DNA from: Phytophthora quininea
Lineage: Eukaryota > Oomycota > Peronosporomycetes > Peronosporales > Peronosporaceae
Direction: 5' to 3'
NCBI GenBank assembly: GCA_011947345.1
Contig: JAAVTG010000481.1
Span: 1-33,263 of the forward strand
DNA length: 33,263 nucleotides
Shown here: positions 9,240-18,046 of the stretch, one piece after another
How positions within the stretch are numbered: the stretch's first letter is position 1
How the letters are laid out: every line of letters begins with the position of its first letter
The notes under the pieces: model-generated
What the model saw: the letters and a program-made list of their open reading frames with translations, nothing else
The model's database searches: none
Told to the model about the DNA's origin: nothing
Translations under genes and position numbers: made by a program

Positions 9240-9578
9240 CATGCGAACCGAATGAAAGATAGTGACGGAGACGACGATGGTTCAGATTCTCTACTGGTAC
9301 TTCGGGGAATAGCGCTAGCTAGACGTAACTTAATCATGTCCTTAGATGTATGGGTCAGCTGAGCCAGCATAAGCGGCTTTGCTTGCGGCTGTTGCTGTTG
9401 TTATTCCAGGATCTGCGGAGTTGAGTGGGTCTATCGCGCATGGTGTTCAGCTAGCGCCAGCAGAATTCGTTCGCTCGTGTTGTTGCCGCGGGAATCAATT
9501 GAGCCGGTCTTATTGATCGATGCTACTACTTCTGATGCTCTTGAATAGATACTCCGTTCCTTCCGCGACGTGCTCACC
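9240..9578. other. No gene recognised
   Basis: No open frame with a recognisable product and no repeat structure was seen between the Harbinger fragment and the next signal-peptide relic. Confidence 0.4.
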
Positions 9579-10282
9579 ATGAGTCATTTGGTTTTCTTGG
9601 TTGCCTTGGTACTGACGATTGTTGATCCTGCCTCGTCGATGTTTGCTCGCTGGGTGCTGCAACGAAAGCGTTTGTGACGATGCGGAAGTGAATTTTCTAT
9701 GGTTACGACAGTTGGAGATTTTCGCGTGAAGTTTTCTATGGAGCTGGAGTGGATACTACAATCAAAAGAATGGAACTGTGCAACAAACGTACGCTTGGGA
9801 TGCGATGGGGTCTGTTGTCCTACCAAGGATGACCCCTCAGACTAGGAAGTTCTGTTCAAGAAAAAGCGTACTCAAGAAATATGCGCTGAAGAAACTGCGC
9901 CCAAGGAGTTGCCGCCCAACAGCGAAGCTCCTTAAGCGTAATCACATGTTTCGTCCTGGTCATCCTCGTCCTCAAATGGGTCGCCAACAACCAAGGCATA
10001 AATTGCTGCAAAGGGTCGTATCCCTGGACGCAACCCGTCTTGTCCGGCTCAATCTAACGGTCTGTGAGAAAAGAAACTGTAAAGCCAAAGTCGCCCAAGA
10101 GATACAAGACACACAAGTGCCGCCCAAGAGTCAAGGATGTTTCCGAGTATACATTCTTCAAGTACATATCTTGAGCGGGGATTCCTTCAGCGCATCCTCC
10201 CCCAGTATGAAGTGTCTTGTGATTGCGCCACGTGTGACTCTGGAATAATTGTGAACCCACGAAAGTGGGTGTCAACATTCAA
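9579..10282 (+). pseudogene. Possible decayed secreted cysteine-containing protein
   Basis: An ATG at 9579 gives MSHLVFLVALVLTIVDPASS, which reads as a signal peptide with cleavage after the Ser/Ala region. A TGA follows at 9675. The same frame continues with islands such as FSMELEWILQSKEWNC, RLGCDGVCCPTKDD and KKKRTQEICAEETAPKELPP, then a late segment EVSCDCATCDSGIIVNP ahead of a stop near 10280. At least six stops interrupt it. Keeping one frame with clustered cysteines over 700 bases suggests an old secreted protein gene dying by nonsense mutations rather than indels. I do not recognise the family, and chance remains possible. Confidence 0.3.
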
Positions 10283-10800
10283 CTAAACTAAGATCAATAT
10301 AAATCGTATCTAAATGACTGCACCCAAGATCTGCGGATGACGAAGCGCGGTGAACTTTTTCGCCCAGTGGTGCATGTTTGGCTCTTACAGCGCGAGCTGT
10401 AGCAACCTGGCCTGGATCTAGGAGAGCCTTGATCAGAGTACGTAACCCCTTCAGCGACAACTCCGAAGGCACGATGGCAGAGGGTTGGCGCGTGACCCTT
10501 GTGTAATACCTGTAGATACGACCCTTGGATCTGCAATTTATCTACTGACCTGGCTTTTCGACCGGGGCAGAGGTAGCACAAAGAGTTATAATTTTAGTAG
10601 TTCCAAGTCCATTTGTCTCTAGGCCACAGTCTTGGACAAAGGTTGAAGCGGTGTTCTTGGGCGGCGGTTGAAGCGATTCTACTGGAACGATAATCCAAGG
10701 AACCAACAACAATAGATAGCCAAAATACAGAGATCCTTATGCAAATATACAGCCGACACTTATTCTTGTAGAACCTTGGTCGGGGGTCTTCACACCACAT
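10283..10800. other. No gene recognised
   Basis: Several minus-strand frames of 66-95 codons overlap here, but none resembles a known domain. The stretch lies downstream of the MULE relic on the minus strand and may be its untranslatable tail. Confidence 0.35.
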
Positions 10801-11880
10801 TCAATCCAACACCCAAGACACAGGCAAGTCTTGTGCTTGGTTCAGCGAACGCGCACCACCCTCAAATGAAGGAATACCGGAAATGGCTGCAGCACAATCT
10901 AGTGATCCGGTACCAGGTTCAAGCTCGAAATCCAAAACTTTACGAGTGCAATATTTTGCAGTGTTAAAAATTGCTTCGTATACTGCCTTGCACTCCGTTC
11001 GGACAAACCCAAACAAGCATGGGATATAGCGTTGATGGAACTCGTGCTTTTCACCGTCATATATGACCTCCATAACTCCAAAATTCACCAAAGTCCAAGT
11101 TTTGTGAACCCGATACGACCCATCACAAGAAACAGAAATGGGATCACCACAGTCAAAGGCAGCTCGAAATTTTTGCAGCAGCTTCCGGCGGATAAAAATC
11201 AACCAAATGTCTGCTCTCTTGTTTCCGCCACGTCATTCGACTGAAAAATGTCAAGCACGAGCAAGTGTAAATCACTAAACGCATCAAAGTCTGCACGAGT
11301 TGCGCACCATTTGGGGTTAGCCCACTCGAAAAACTAGGAGTAAGTTTCCATGTTGCGCCATTTTCGTTCCACTTTCGTCTTTTTCAGGCCTTGCTTGCGA
11401 TTGCGGAGTTGCTGAAGCGAAGGCAGCGGTCTCTTCTCAATAGACTTCTCCAGCAGTTCCTAAACTGAGATTGCACACCCATAGGTTTTGCTCCGCTCGC
11501 AAACATTCTCTCAATGTCACCCCTTAGAGAACGGTGAATACCACGAGACGGAGGCGGTGCCTCTTTCTGAGCGTGATCTCCAGAGACTTGGTACTGGTAC
11601 TTAATGCAGGTCTCTTCGTTGCTGGTAACTAACGTAGGCTTGATCCGAAATTGAGCTCCACATTCGACATGATCCTGACACGTGAAAATATTAGATGTAC
11701 CGACTTCTCCTTACTCTGCCCCGTAGCAGAATATGTGTACTCTGCGTACTCTGGGTCCTTGCGATACGTATTGGCGGCTTCATATGAGATCAACTTCTTT
11801 TTTAGCGTCCACTTCCGGTTACGTATCCCACGACGTGATCCAGGTCGCAAACCACGATTAGGAACCTAAGCTACGCTCGA
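10801..11880 (-). pseudogene. MULE (Mutator-like) transposase relic
   Basis: On the minus strand the N-terminal zone has KKKLISYEAANTYRKDPEY and YSATGQSKEKS, then SGDHAQKEAPPPSRGIHRSL (11510-11570). After frame changes comes FIRRKLLQKFRAAFDCGDPI, then SVSCDGSYRVHKTWTLVNFG, YIPCLFGFVRTECKAVYEAI and LDCAAAI. The 'CDGTYklh..gw.L.n.G' block holds the first catalytic Asp of the MULE transposase domain, and the order of blocks matches oomycete MULE proteins. The later Asp and Glu blocks are not found. At least three frame breaks separate the pieces and no terminal inverted repeats were identified. Confidence 0.65.
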
Positions 11881-12284
11881 ACTATCTTCATTTATAGTAG
11901 GCAGACCAGAAATCGCAACAGAGGTGTCATCTTTAATGAGCGTCAGAGCGTCTACACGGAACGACGTAGTCAATTACAAGCGCCAGTACCATTGAATAAG
12001 GACGTACCTCTCGCCGGATCGTCACCCGAAGGCTTTCTTTGACCGTAAGGTCTTCCATCTCCCGCTTGACGTCTATTTTGCCTTGCCTTGTTTGCTTGCG
12101 GAATGCGGAATGACCAGAAAGGCAACGAGTGCGAACAAGGATGATTGTCCTTCCATATGAACCGGTACAAACCGGTACTGACAAACAAACCGCTTCTTGC
12201 TCAAGAGCGCTAGAACTCCTTCATACCGATGTTTTTAGTGAACTTCTAGTGCTAATCATATACCCAACAGTCCTGGGTTTAAGT
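11881..12284. other. No gene recognised
   Basis: Short overlapping frames on both strands show no family resemblance. The only structure nearby is the palindrome cluster that follows. Confidence 0.4.
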
Positions 12285-12550
12285 CCGCGTGCTTCGCACA
12301 TGGAGCTTAAACCACAGGCGATGCTCAAGTGGATGCTCTCGCTTCGCTTGAACTAATCCTACCGCCTGACCTAAAACCCAAAAGGCGGCTCGCTTCGCTC
12401 GCTCAGCGTAACCCTAAGACCCCCTAAAGGGGGCGTTTCGCTTTGCTCGATCAATGGCCAAGCTACAATCACTACGTAACTCATCCCATAATGCTCATTA
12501 AGTGGCGCTGCGCAGATGTCATGGTGGCTCAACGAACACCCTTCGGTGTT
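12285..12550. repeat. Cluster of short palindromes and GCTTCGCT motifs
   Basis: Hairpin-forming pieces follow one another: GTGCTTCGCAC near 12290, CTCGCTTCGCTTG near 12338, an interrupted stem CCGCCT...AGGCGG (12362-12388), GGCTCGCTTCGCTCGC, CCCCCTAAAGGGGG (12420-12433), GTTTCGCTTTGCTCG and AACACCCTTCGGTGTT near 12540. Four related 'CGCTT(C/T)GCT' cores lie within about 170 bases. There is no coding frame through them. Function is unknown. Confidence 0.55.
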
Positions 12551-12620
12551 AAAGTACGTTTGTCCTCTTATGTGCGCCCCACTTAAGTACGAAGAAGTGC
12601 CCAGTTGAATCAATATTGAT

Positions 12621-12681
12621 GATCCTGGTAGTGTAACGGTTACGTTGTCCGGAAGCCCAATTGGGATTAATTCGGCAGAAT
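12621..12681 (+). pseudogene. tRNA-like relic or SINE head
   Basis: TAGTGTAACGG (12629-12639) fits an RNA polymerase III A box. It is followed by a D-arm-like stretch, then TCCGGAAGCCCAATTGGG and GGATTAATTCG (12664-12674), which matches 7 of 11 B-box positions. The anticodon arm seems partly deleted and the acceptor stem pairs at 5 of 7 positions. It cannot be a working tRNA; a decayed tRNA or tRNA-derived SINE is possible. Confidence 0.25.
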
Positions 12682-12699
12682 GTGGCGCACACCAAAAGT

Positions 12700-13436
12700 A
12701 GGTACCGAGCCAATACAAATTTCAAGTGGTCAACGTTAATATATCTTCTATTTTGCATACTTTCTACAGGTTTATTGTTTATCCACAGGTCATTCAAAAT
12801 CTAAGGTGCTAAAAGCTGAATTTATTTGCATTTGAGATTTGTATCGACTGAAAAGGTTTTTAGCCTGAGCAGATGGATGTTGACATCGAGGAAGACCAAC
12901 ACAACGAAGTATCCAAGACCAACCACAGTTAGATGTACAGCTTGTGTCGAACGTAGCTGTCAATGCTTCTTTCCAGAGCTGGCAAATAGACGACTGTTGT
13001 GTACGGACCGCTCGGCATGGTCGATAATTCGCGAAGTTTGGCTGTCGACGCTGGAGCTGCAGCTGTTGCAGTGCGTGAATGCTGCACAACGACCCGACAA
13101 TTCACGCTTTGCAAGTGCGCGTGAGTGGGCACCAAATGCGTTGAGGTTGATATGAAGGAGACGACGTTGACTGCTTGAACTACACATGGAGTCGCCTGAA
13201 GACACGCCAAGCTGGGAAGCAGCAGCACCACCAGCCCAATCCTCTAGTTAAATACTGTCTTGCCGAAAATAAATCCCCTGTTGGTCCTGCGGTGGTCGTC
13301 AGTATCGAGATGCTGCCGCTGCAAGCCAATGGGGGCGGGACTCGACAAGGGAAGTAAACTGCTCGCTCTCGCGAAGTTGATGGCTTTTATGTGAAGCGTT
13401 GGGACGCTGACACCTGGGAATGGACGATAGGGGCTC
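12700..13436. other. No gene recognised
   Basis: Minus-strand frames of up to 100 codons overlap around 12930-13230. One starts with a hydrophobic run (VLLLPSLACLQATPCVVQAV), but its first codon is GTG and no domain is visible, so I do not call it. Confidence 0.35.
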
Positions 13437-13620
13437 CCCTCGGAATTGGCCTGGCCTATCGACCGCTGTCTCCAATCGGAGCTTGCCCTTCATTTCTGAA
13501 AGTGAGGTTCCGGCACTCCACTGGTGTCTTCATACCTTCTTCTTGTCGTTGCGTTTTGACGAGGCCCAGCAACGAGAGTGCAGACTTTGACGGCTGGACG
13601 TTGATCTGGAACTGTTGTAC
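13437..13620 (+). repeat. Diverged direct repeat, copy 1
   Basis: This segment aligns with 15473-15650 in the same orientation, with small indels and many substitutions. Shared exact runs include CTCGGAATTGGCC, TTCCGGCACTCCAC versus CTCGGCACTCCAC, and CAGCAACGAGAGTGCAG. In the frame that is open in copy 2, copy 1 has a TGA where copy 2 has TGG. It looks like a partial, decayed duplicate of the coding region downstream of the membrane-protein gene. Confidence 0.7.
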
Positions 13621-13715
13621 TAGTATTCGTTGGTTAGTGAATGTTTTGCTGTTCTGATCGGGTCATGGCCCGAGGGTATCTAGGATAATATTTCTGTTGA
13701 CTGAAGCGTGGAGTT

Positions 13716-14469
13716 CTACACGCTGACGGGCGGCGCCATCTTGGAAGCGTCCACGTCCGTGCGGATGACACGCGGTGAGGCGGCCGTCGCAGCGTTGGCG
13801 TTGCTTGCCGGGTTCTTATCCATGTCGAGGTTGATGGCGTTCGGGTCCAGCGCTAGGCCTTCCTTGATGATGATGTTGCGGTGCTTGGACAGCACGACCG
13901 TCAACACAGCCTGAACGAGCAGCAAAACAAGCAAGCAAAGTTAGCAATCGGAAAGAGAGTCAACTCAAGATGTCGCCACGTACGTAGAGGAAGAACATGA
14001 AGAAGGAGAAGACCGAGCCGGCCTCGTTCGAGTGCACGTTGGTGTGCTCGACGCCCTGCGCGCGCTCGATGCGGGCCAGGTAGGCCCAGCCCATGAAGAT
14101 GATGGACAGCGTGAACATCTGCAGCGACATCATCATGACGACGCCGATGAAGAAGCCGACGGCCAGCGGCGTCTGATACCGGCGCATGACCATGGTGCCG
14201 CCGATCGAGAGCGCGATGATGAGGAACATGGCCCAGATGCCAACGAAGCCCAGCGTCTTGGAGTCGGCCAGCTCTTCGCCGTCGTTGTTGACAGCGGCCA
14301 CGATGGCCGCGATCGCGTACATGAAGCCGAAGATGATGGTGGTGAACCAGAGGTACGTGATGAGGAGCTTGGGGTTGTTGCAGCAGCGTCGAGTCTTCTC
14401 GTGCACCTCGGCCGCGTGGATTTGGATGACCTGCATCTTCTCGCGGACCTCATTCACGTCGATCGGCAT
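13716..14469 (-). CDS. Predicted four-helix membrane protein (two exons)
   Basis: Exon 1 is 14469-13984 (162 codons from MPIDVNEVREKMQV) and exon 2 is 13910-13716 (64 codons plus stop), giving 226 residues. The intron, 73 bases, starts GTACGT and ends TTCAG, and splicing keeps the frame (FMFFLY joined to AVLTVVL). I chose ATG 14469 because the frame upstream opens only with TTG. Hydrophobic segments lie at about residues 35-60, 72-94, 101-128 and 151-169, with a charged N-terminus carrying RRCCNNP and a polar C-tail. No catalytic motif is visible. Third codon positions are G/C-rich, as in oomycete genes. I do not recognise the family; a tetraspan-like membrane protein is as far as I can go. 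Confidence 0.8.
13911..13983 (-). other. Spliceosomal intron (73 bases)
   Basis: On the minus strand it begins GTACGTGGCG and ends GCTCGTTCAG, with pyrimidine-rich sequence and CTAAC (a good branch-point match) about 30 bases before the 3' end. Without splicing the frame stops within ten codons. The length is typical of oomycete introns. Confidence 0.85.
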
Positions 14470-15097
14470 TGTAGCGATGAGGCGGAAGGGCTGCTGTGGC
14501 GGATACTGCTGCTTCAAGCAGAATTGAGAATGAGGCTAGCAGTTGAGCGACGCGAACTTTCTCCAGTTGCTAAAGCGCTATAAAAGTCGGGTTTGAAAGG
14601 CACGAGCCCGTGCTTGCCGGACGGGCTTAAACTTGGACTAAAGCACTCTGGGAGAGCAGACCGAAAGCAAAGCAGGAGGTTGCGAGCAAGTTTGGGTTTC
14701 GTACATCCCATTATAAATGCTGCGATCGTGCACTGAGCTATTTCTACAGCTCAATCTCCAGCGAGCATCGTCAGTGCACTGTGGCTCGGAGTTTGATCAC
14801 CGAGAGTGCTGATGAAAGTGGTGGTCCGTTTCGATTTTGAATTTGGCGCGCCAAGTTGTCCGCGAACGACAGTGCTTCCATTTCGCGATCTTACCGCAAT
14901 CTTACCTGACAACGGTCCGCAAAACCTACACATTTCTTTCCTTGGGCTCAACTAGCTGAACGCTCATAACGAAATGTGCCATGCAGACCAGTGCCTCGTT
15001 GTCGCCTTGCAGTTGCTTCTCGGGGATCGATGTCCATTACCCGTATGGATTGAGTGAGTCTCTCTCTCTCTGTTAAACTTTGAGCGTCATCCGATCT
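14470..15097. promoter_or_regulatory. Upstream region of the membrane-protein gene
   Basis: This stretch lies before the minus-strand start at 14469 and must hold its promoter. No TATA box is evident and I could not assign an oomycete initiator with confidence. A short TC run sits at 15058-15071. No other gene is supported. Confidence 0.35.
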
Positions 15098-15472
15098 GTG
15101 GAAAGAGGCCAGAAGTGCGCTGGTAGATCCCCATCTGCCGCTGACCACGCTCAGGCGCGTGCTAGTCCGTGACGCTGCTGATTCGGACGCCGAGCTCGCG
15201 CTCGACGCCCTGCCGCGTCGTGCCGCGCCGCCAATCGACGCGTGTTCTGTTATCATTACCGGTTGAGAAATACCTCGACGACAGGCAACAAAAGTTGTCG
15301 GGGCAGCATGACATTCGCTGCATTTTCCACTGCAGTTGCAAGGGGCGCTTCCCCCAACACGACAGGCACTTGTGGCCACCCGATATCTCGCTGCGTCGCA
15401 ATGGTACCTTGCGCCAGGATTTGTGTGAAACTATTCTTGCAGGGGCCTTGCAACCGTTTCAAGCAGAAATGC

Positions 15473-15650
15473 TCGGAATTGGCCTGTCGACCGCTGCCTT
15501 CAGACGGAGCCTGTCCATTTCCAAACGTGAGGCCTCGGCACTCCACCGGTGTCTACCCACCTACAACTTGTTGCTTTTTGACGAGACACAGCAACGAGAG
15601 TGCAGGCTTTGGCGGCTTGACGTTAATGTCTGGTTGCAGTCGATGCGGTC
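15473..15650 (+). repeat. Diverged direct repeat, copy 2
   Basis: This is the partner of 13437-13620. It lies within a plus-strand region open in more than one frame. The two copies flank the membrane-protein gene in direct orientation, about 2 kb apart. Confidence 0.7.
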
Positions 15651-15754
15651 TCTGCAGCGGATCCTCTTCGAACGGAGGACGCGGCGATTCCTGGACGAAA
15701 TGATCCACAAGTACTCAGACATCCGATTGTCGGTGACGACCCGACAGATGATCT

Positions 15755-16618
15755 CGCGAAAGCGACCGCGAAAGGGCAGCAGATACTTTCAAGTCGTGCG
15801 ACGACAACCAACAACATCGACACGACCGCGACTCGACCGCGAGCTGGAGTTCGTCGCGTTGTCGAACCGCGTCCGAGCGGAGCTCGTGCCTGTCTTCGTC
15901 GTCTTCGACGCTGCTACTCGACTCGCGCCACACGGACTTGGGCCAGCTGGAGAAGGGACATGAACAGCAGGCGGATGGCGCCCAAGTGGAGAGCTGGCGC
16001 ATGACAGCTACTCGCACAGCTTCAGAATTCAGCTCGGCCATGTCGACAACCAGGCTCACAAGACTTGCCGAGGAAGACGACAACCGGTCGTGCTCGTGCA
16101 GACATTCCCGACGTTCGGACTCGATCGCCTCCTCGATGGGCGAAGACAACCAAGAGCGCCGTTCCAGCTTCTCCAAGTACGACTTCCTTTCAGGCTACGA
16201 CACTGTATCCACCTCGACCCAACCTTGCGAGGGGAACCAACTGGAAGAGCAGTCCGACTCGGGCGAAATCGGCAATGCAGTGATTTCGACGATGACGACC
16301 ACACTGCCGCTACTACGGCCGACAACGCCGCTCGTTCGACCTAAATGCTGCGACTACTTTACCTCTCCACACCCACACTACGCCAAGGAGAGAATCTGTC
16401 TCGACAAGGAGAAAGAAGAAGAGCCTTTAAACGATAACCTAACAGAGTCGACCCCTACTGGTGCGGAGAACGTCGTCGAGTCAAGCAGCAATAACAGGTC
16501 TGCGCAAGTCACAATGAACGAGAATGAGAGGAGTGGTGGCCACGGGGACGAATTCGAGATGTGGGACTACGTTTGTCCCCAGTATGCTCGTCAATCCTAC
16601 GCCAACGAGTGGGTCTAG
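15755..16618 (+). CDS. Serine-rich protein, probable C-terminal part, unrecognised
   Basis: The frame is open from 15755 to a TAG at 16616. The first ATG inside it is 16001, but the coding look extends upstream (DTFKSCDDNQQHRHDRDST, then a Ser-rich run). Later blocks include SIASSMGEDNQERRSSFSKY, DFLSGYDTVSTST, ERICLDKEKEEEPLN and a C-terminal EMWDYVCPQYARQSYANEW. Codon third positions favour G/C, supporting real coding. Upstream, 15170-15755 is open in another frame, and a third frame between 15600 and 15800 also reads naturally. A missing exon, an intron or a single-base loss near 15780 are all possible. No domain is recognised; phosphorylation-prone serines are the only visible trait. Confidence 0.4.
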   Translation, partial: RESDRERAADTFKSCDDNQQHRHDRDSTASWSSSRCRTASERSSCLSSSSSTLLLDSRHTDLGQLEKGHEQQADGAQVESWRMTATRTASEFSSAMSTTRLTRLAEEDDNRSCSCRHSRRSDSIASSMGEDNQERRSSFSKYDFLSGYDTVSTSTQPCEGNQLEEQSDSGEIGNAVISTMTTTLPLLRPTTPLVRPKCCDYFTSPHPHYAKERICLDKEKEEEPLNDNLTESTPTGAENVVESSSNNRSAQVTMNENERSGGHGDEFEMWDYVCPQYARQSYANEWV

Positions 16619-16867
16619 GCAACGACCACATCCCAATTCCGCGAATTCTGTCCGTGTCGTTTCTTACTCGTAAGATCAATATAAGGTATGTGTGCTTGGT
16701 TAGAATATGAAGAGCGTTTAGATGTGTTCGAGGCCGATGGGACAACGACGATGAGATGGTCAACACGATCACTTCAACTTGGGTCGTACAAATCCCTTAT
16801 TGTTTGGCTTATAAGCTCCTTAACCAGAGGACAGCAACCAACGACACTGCACGGGGCGGTGATTGAC

Positions 16868-17848
16868 TTACAAGAGGCCCTGGCGCAGTAGAGAATTCAG
16901 GTCCATCTTGGACACCAAGTGGATCGCTGGCACGACGGCGTTGATCTCGGCCATCACCTCTGGGGTGATCTTATCTACGAACTCCAAAGCGCCTTCAGGT
17001 TTTCTTCCAGTTGGGACAGTCAAGTGGCTCCCGGCAGCACCGTGGGCGCGTTCTCATTCGAGACCGCCCCAAGCGATCGCCATCTGGGCGAGCTAGCAGC
17101 CCAGCTCCTTGGCGACGGGCTTGAGCTGGTCGGCAGCCTCCACGCGCTCCTCGAATTCTTCGGCGAGCGGACTCCCTTCTGGGACATTGGGAGCTTGAAT
17201 CACGAGCCATCGGGTTTGCCACTGCTGGATTTGCCCGTGGGGGTGCCAAATGCTACAGGGGACGTCGTCGTGAGGCCCAATTTGCATTTCTGGTACAGAT
17301 CGACGAACTCAAACTCCACTCGACTGCGGACAAAGATGTTGGACTCCGTCTGCTCCACGATTGGGCGCATCAATCCGAGGCGATCAGCGATCTCGTAAAA
17401 TTGAGAAGGGAGCCACTTGCTGGTGCCCCCAGTAGAAGGCGCAACCCTGGCCGATCACAAAGTTCATGGCACGAACGGTCTCTTCGATCGGTGTGAACGG
17501 GTCGGGGCGGTGGCTGAAGACGACGTCCACGTATTCGAGATCCAGGCGCTTCAACGACCCTTTTCGATGTTTTTGCGGCTGTTGCTCTGGTCGTTGGGAC
17601 CGCCACCTGCGAGGCCCTTCATTTCGCCAAATTCCTTGGTCGAGATGACAATGTCTTCGCGCTTGAAAAGGCCGCCTGACCGTCGCCGTAAACCTCGGCC
17701 GTATCGAAGAAGTTGATGCCGTGCTCGAACGTCATCTCGACCATCGCATACCAGGCGTCCACCGTGTACTTTTCGTCGGAGCCCATCCAGGATCCGAGCG
17801 CGAGTTTAAAGACCAACAGGCCCGAGTACCTAGAAAACGGCTGGTCAT
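16868..17848 (-). pseudogene. Aldo/keto reductase pseudogene (Kv-channel beta-subunit-like)
   Basis: An ATG at 17848 starts MTSRF. One base shift later the frame reads YSGLLVFKLALGSWM, then [47 protein letters not shown] and [17 protein letters not shown]. These hold the Asp, Tyr, Lys and His of the aldo/keto reductase tetrad. The C-terminal pieces (LAQMAIAWGGL, FVDKITPEVMAEINAVVPAI, SLLRQGLL) end at a TAA at 16868. The family uses NADPH to reduce carbonyls, and the Kv-beta branch associates with potassium channels. At least six frame changes and internal stops break it, including within the barrel, so it is dead unless the assembly is at fault. Confidence 0.82.
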
Positions 17849-18046
17849 GTTCGTTGTGATGACTCGGAGGCTTGTGGAAATCGCAGGAAAGCGGAAATGA
17901 GGTCGAGCCTAGTGTTCACGGTTGGGGTAGCGGAGTAAAGTGCTCTGGGGCAGGCTACACCGGGCCCATTGACTTCGAAGGCGTCGACGTCACTGTCGTT
18001 GTAATCGATCAACTAATGGACGAAGTGGATGAACAAATCTTGCGTT
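17849..18046. other. Spacer up to the Gypsy insertion
   Basis: This is sequence upstream of the reductase pseudogene start, ending at the retrotransposon. No feature is seen apart from the target duplication CGTT at 18043-18046. Confidence 0.5.
18043..18046. repeat. Target-site duplication, left copy (Gypsy)
   Basis: CGTT precedes the 5' LTR and the same four bases follow the 3' LTR at 28238-28241. Four or five bases is usual for Gypsy integrases. Confidence 0.8.

Noticed and set aside
12400..12440. Telomere-like CCCTAA/CCCCTAAA motifs
   Set aside because: Only two isolated, non-tandem matches are present, within the palindrome cluster; this is not an interstitial telomere array.
12929..13231. 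Minus-strand frame with a signal-peptide-like start
   Set aside because: Its first codon is GTG, no ATG sits near the hydrophobic run, and there is no conserved feature in the rest.
14032..14583. 183-codon plus-strand frame opposite the four-helix membrane protein
   Set aside because: It is an antisense shadow; Asp/His/Glu-rich and without a domain, while the opposite strand gives clear membrane helices and a proper intron.
15058..15071. TC microsatellite
   Set aside because: It is only about seven units, common in such genomes and without evident function.
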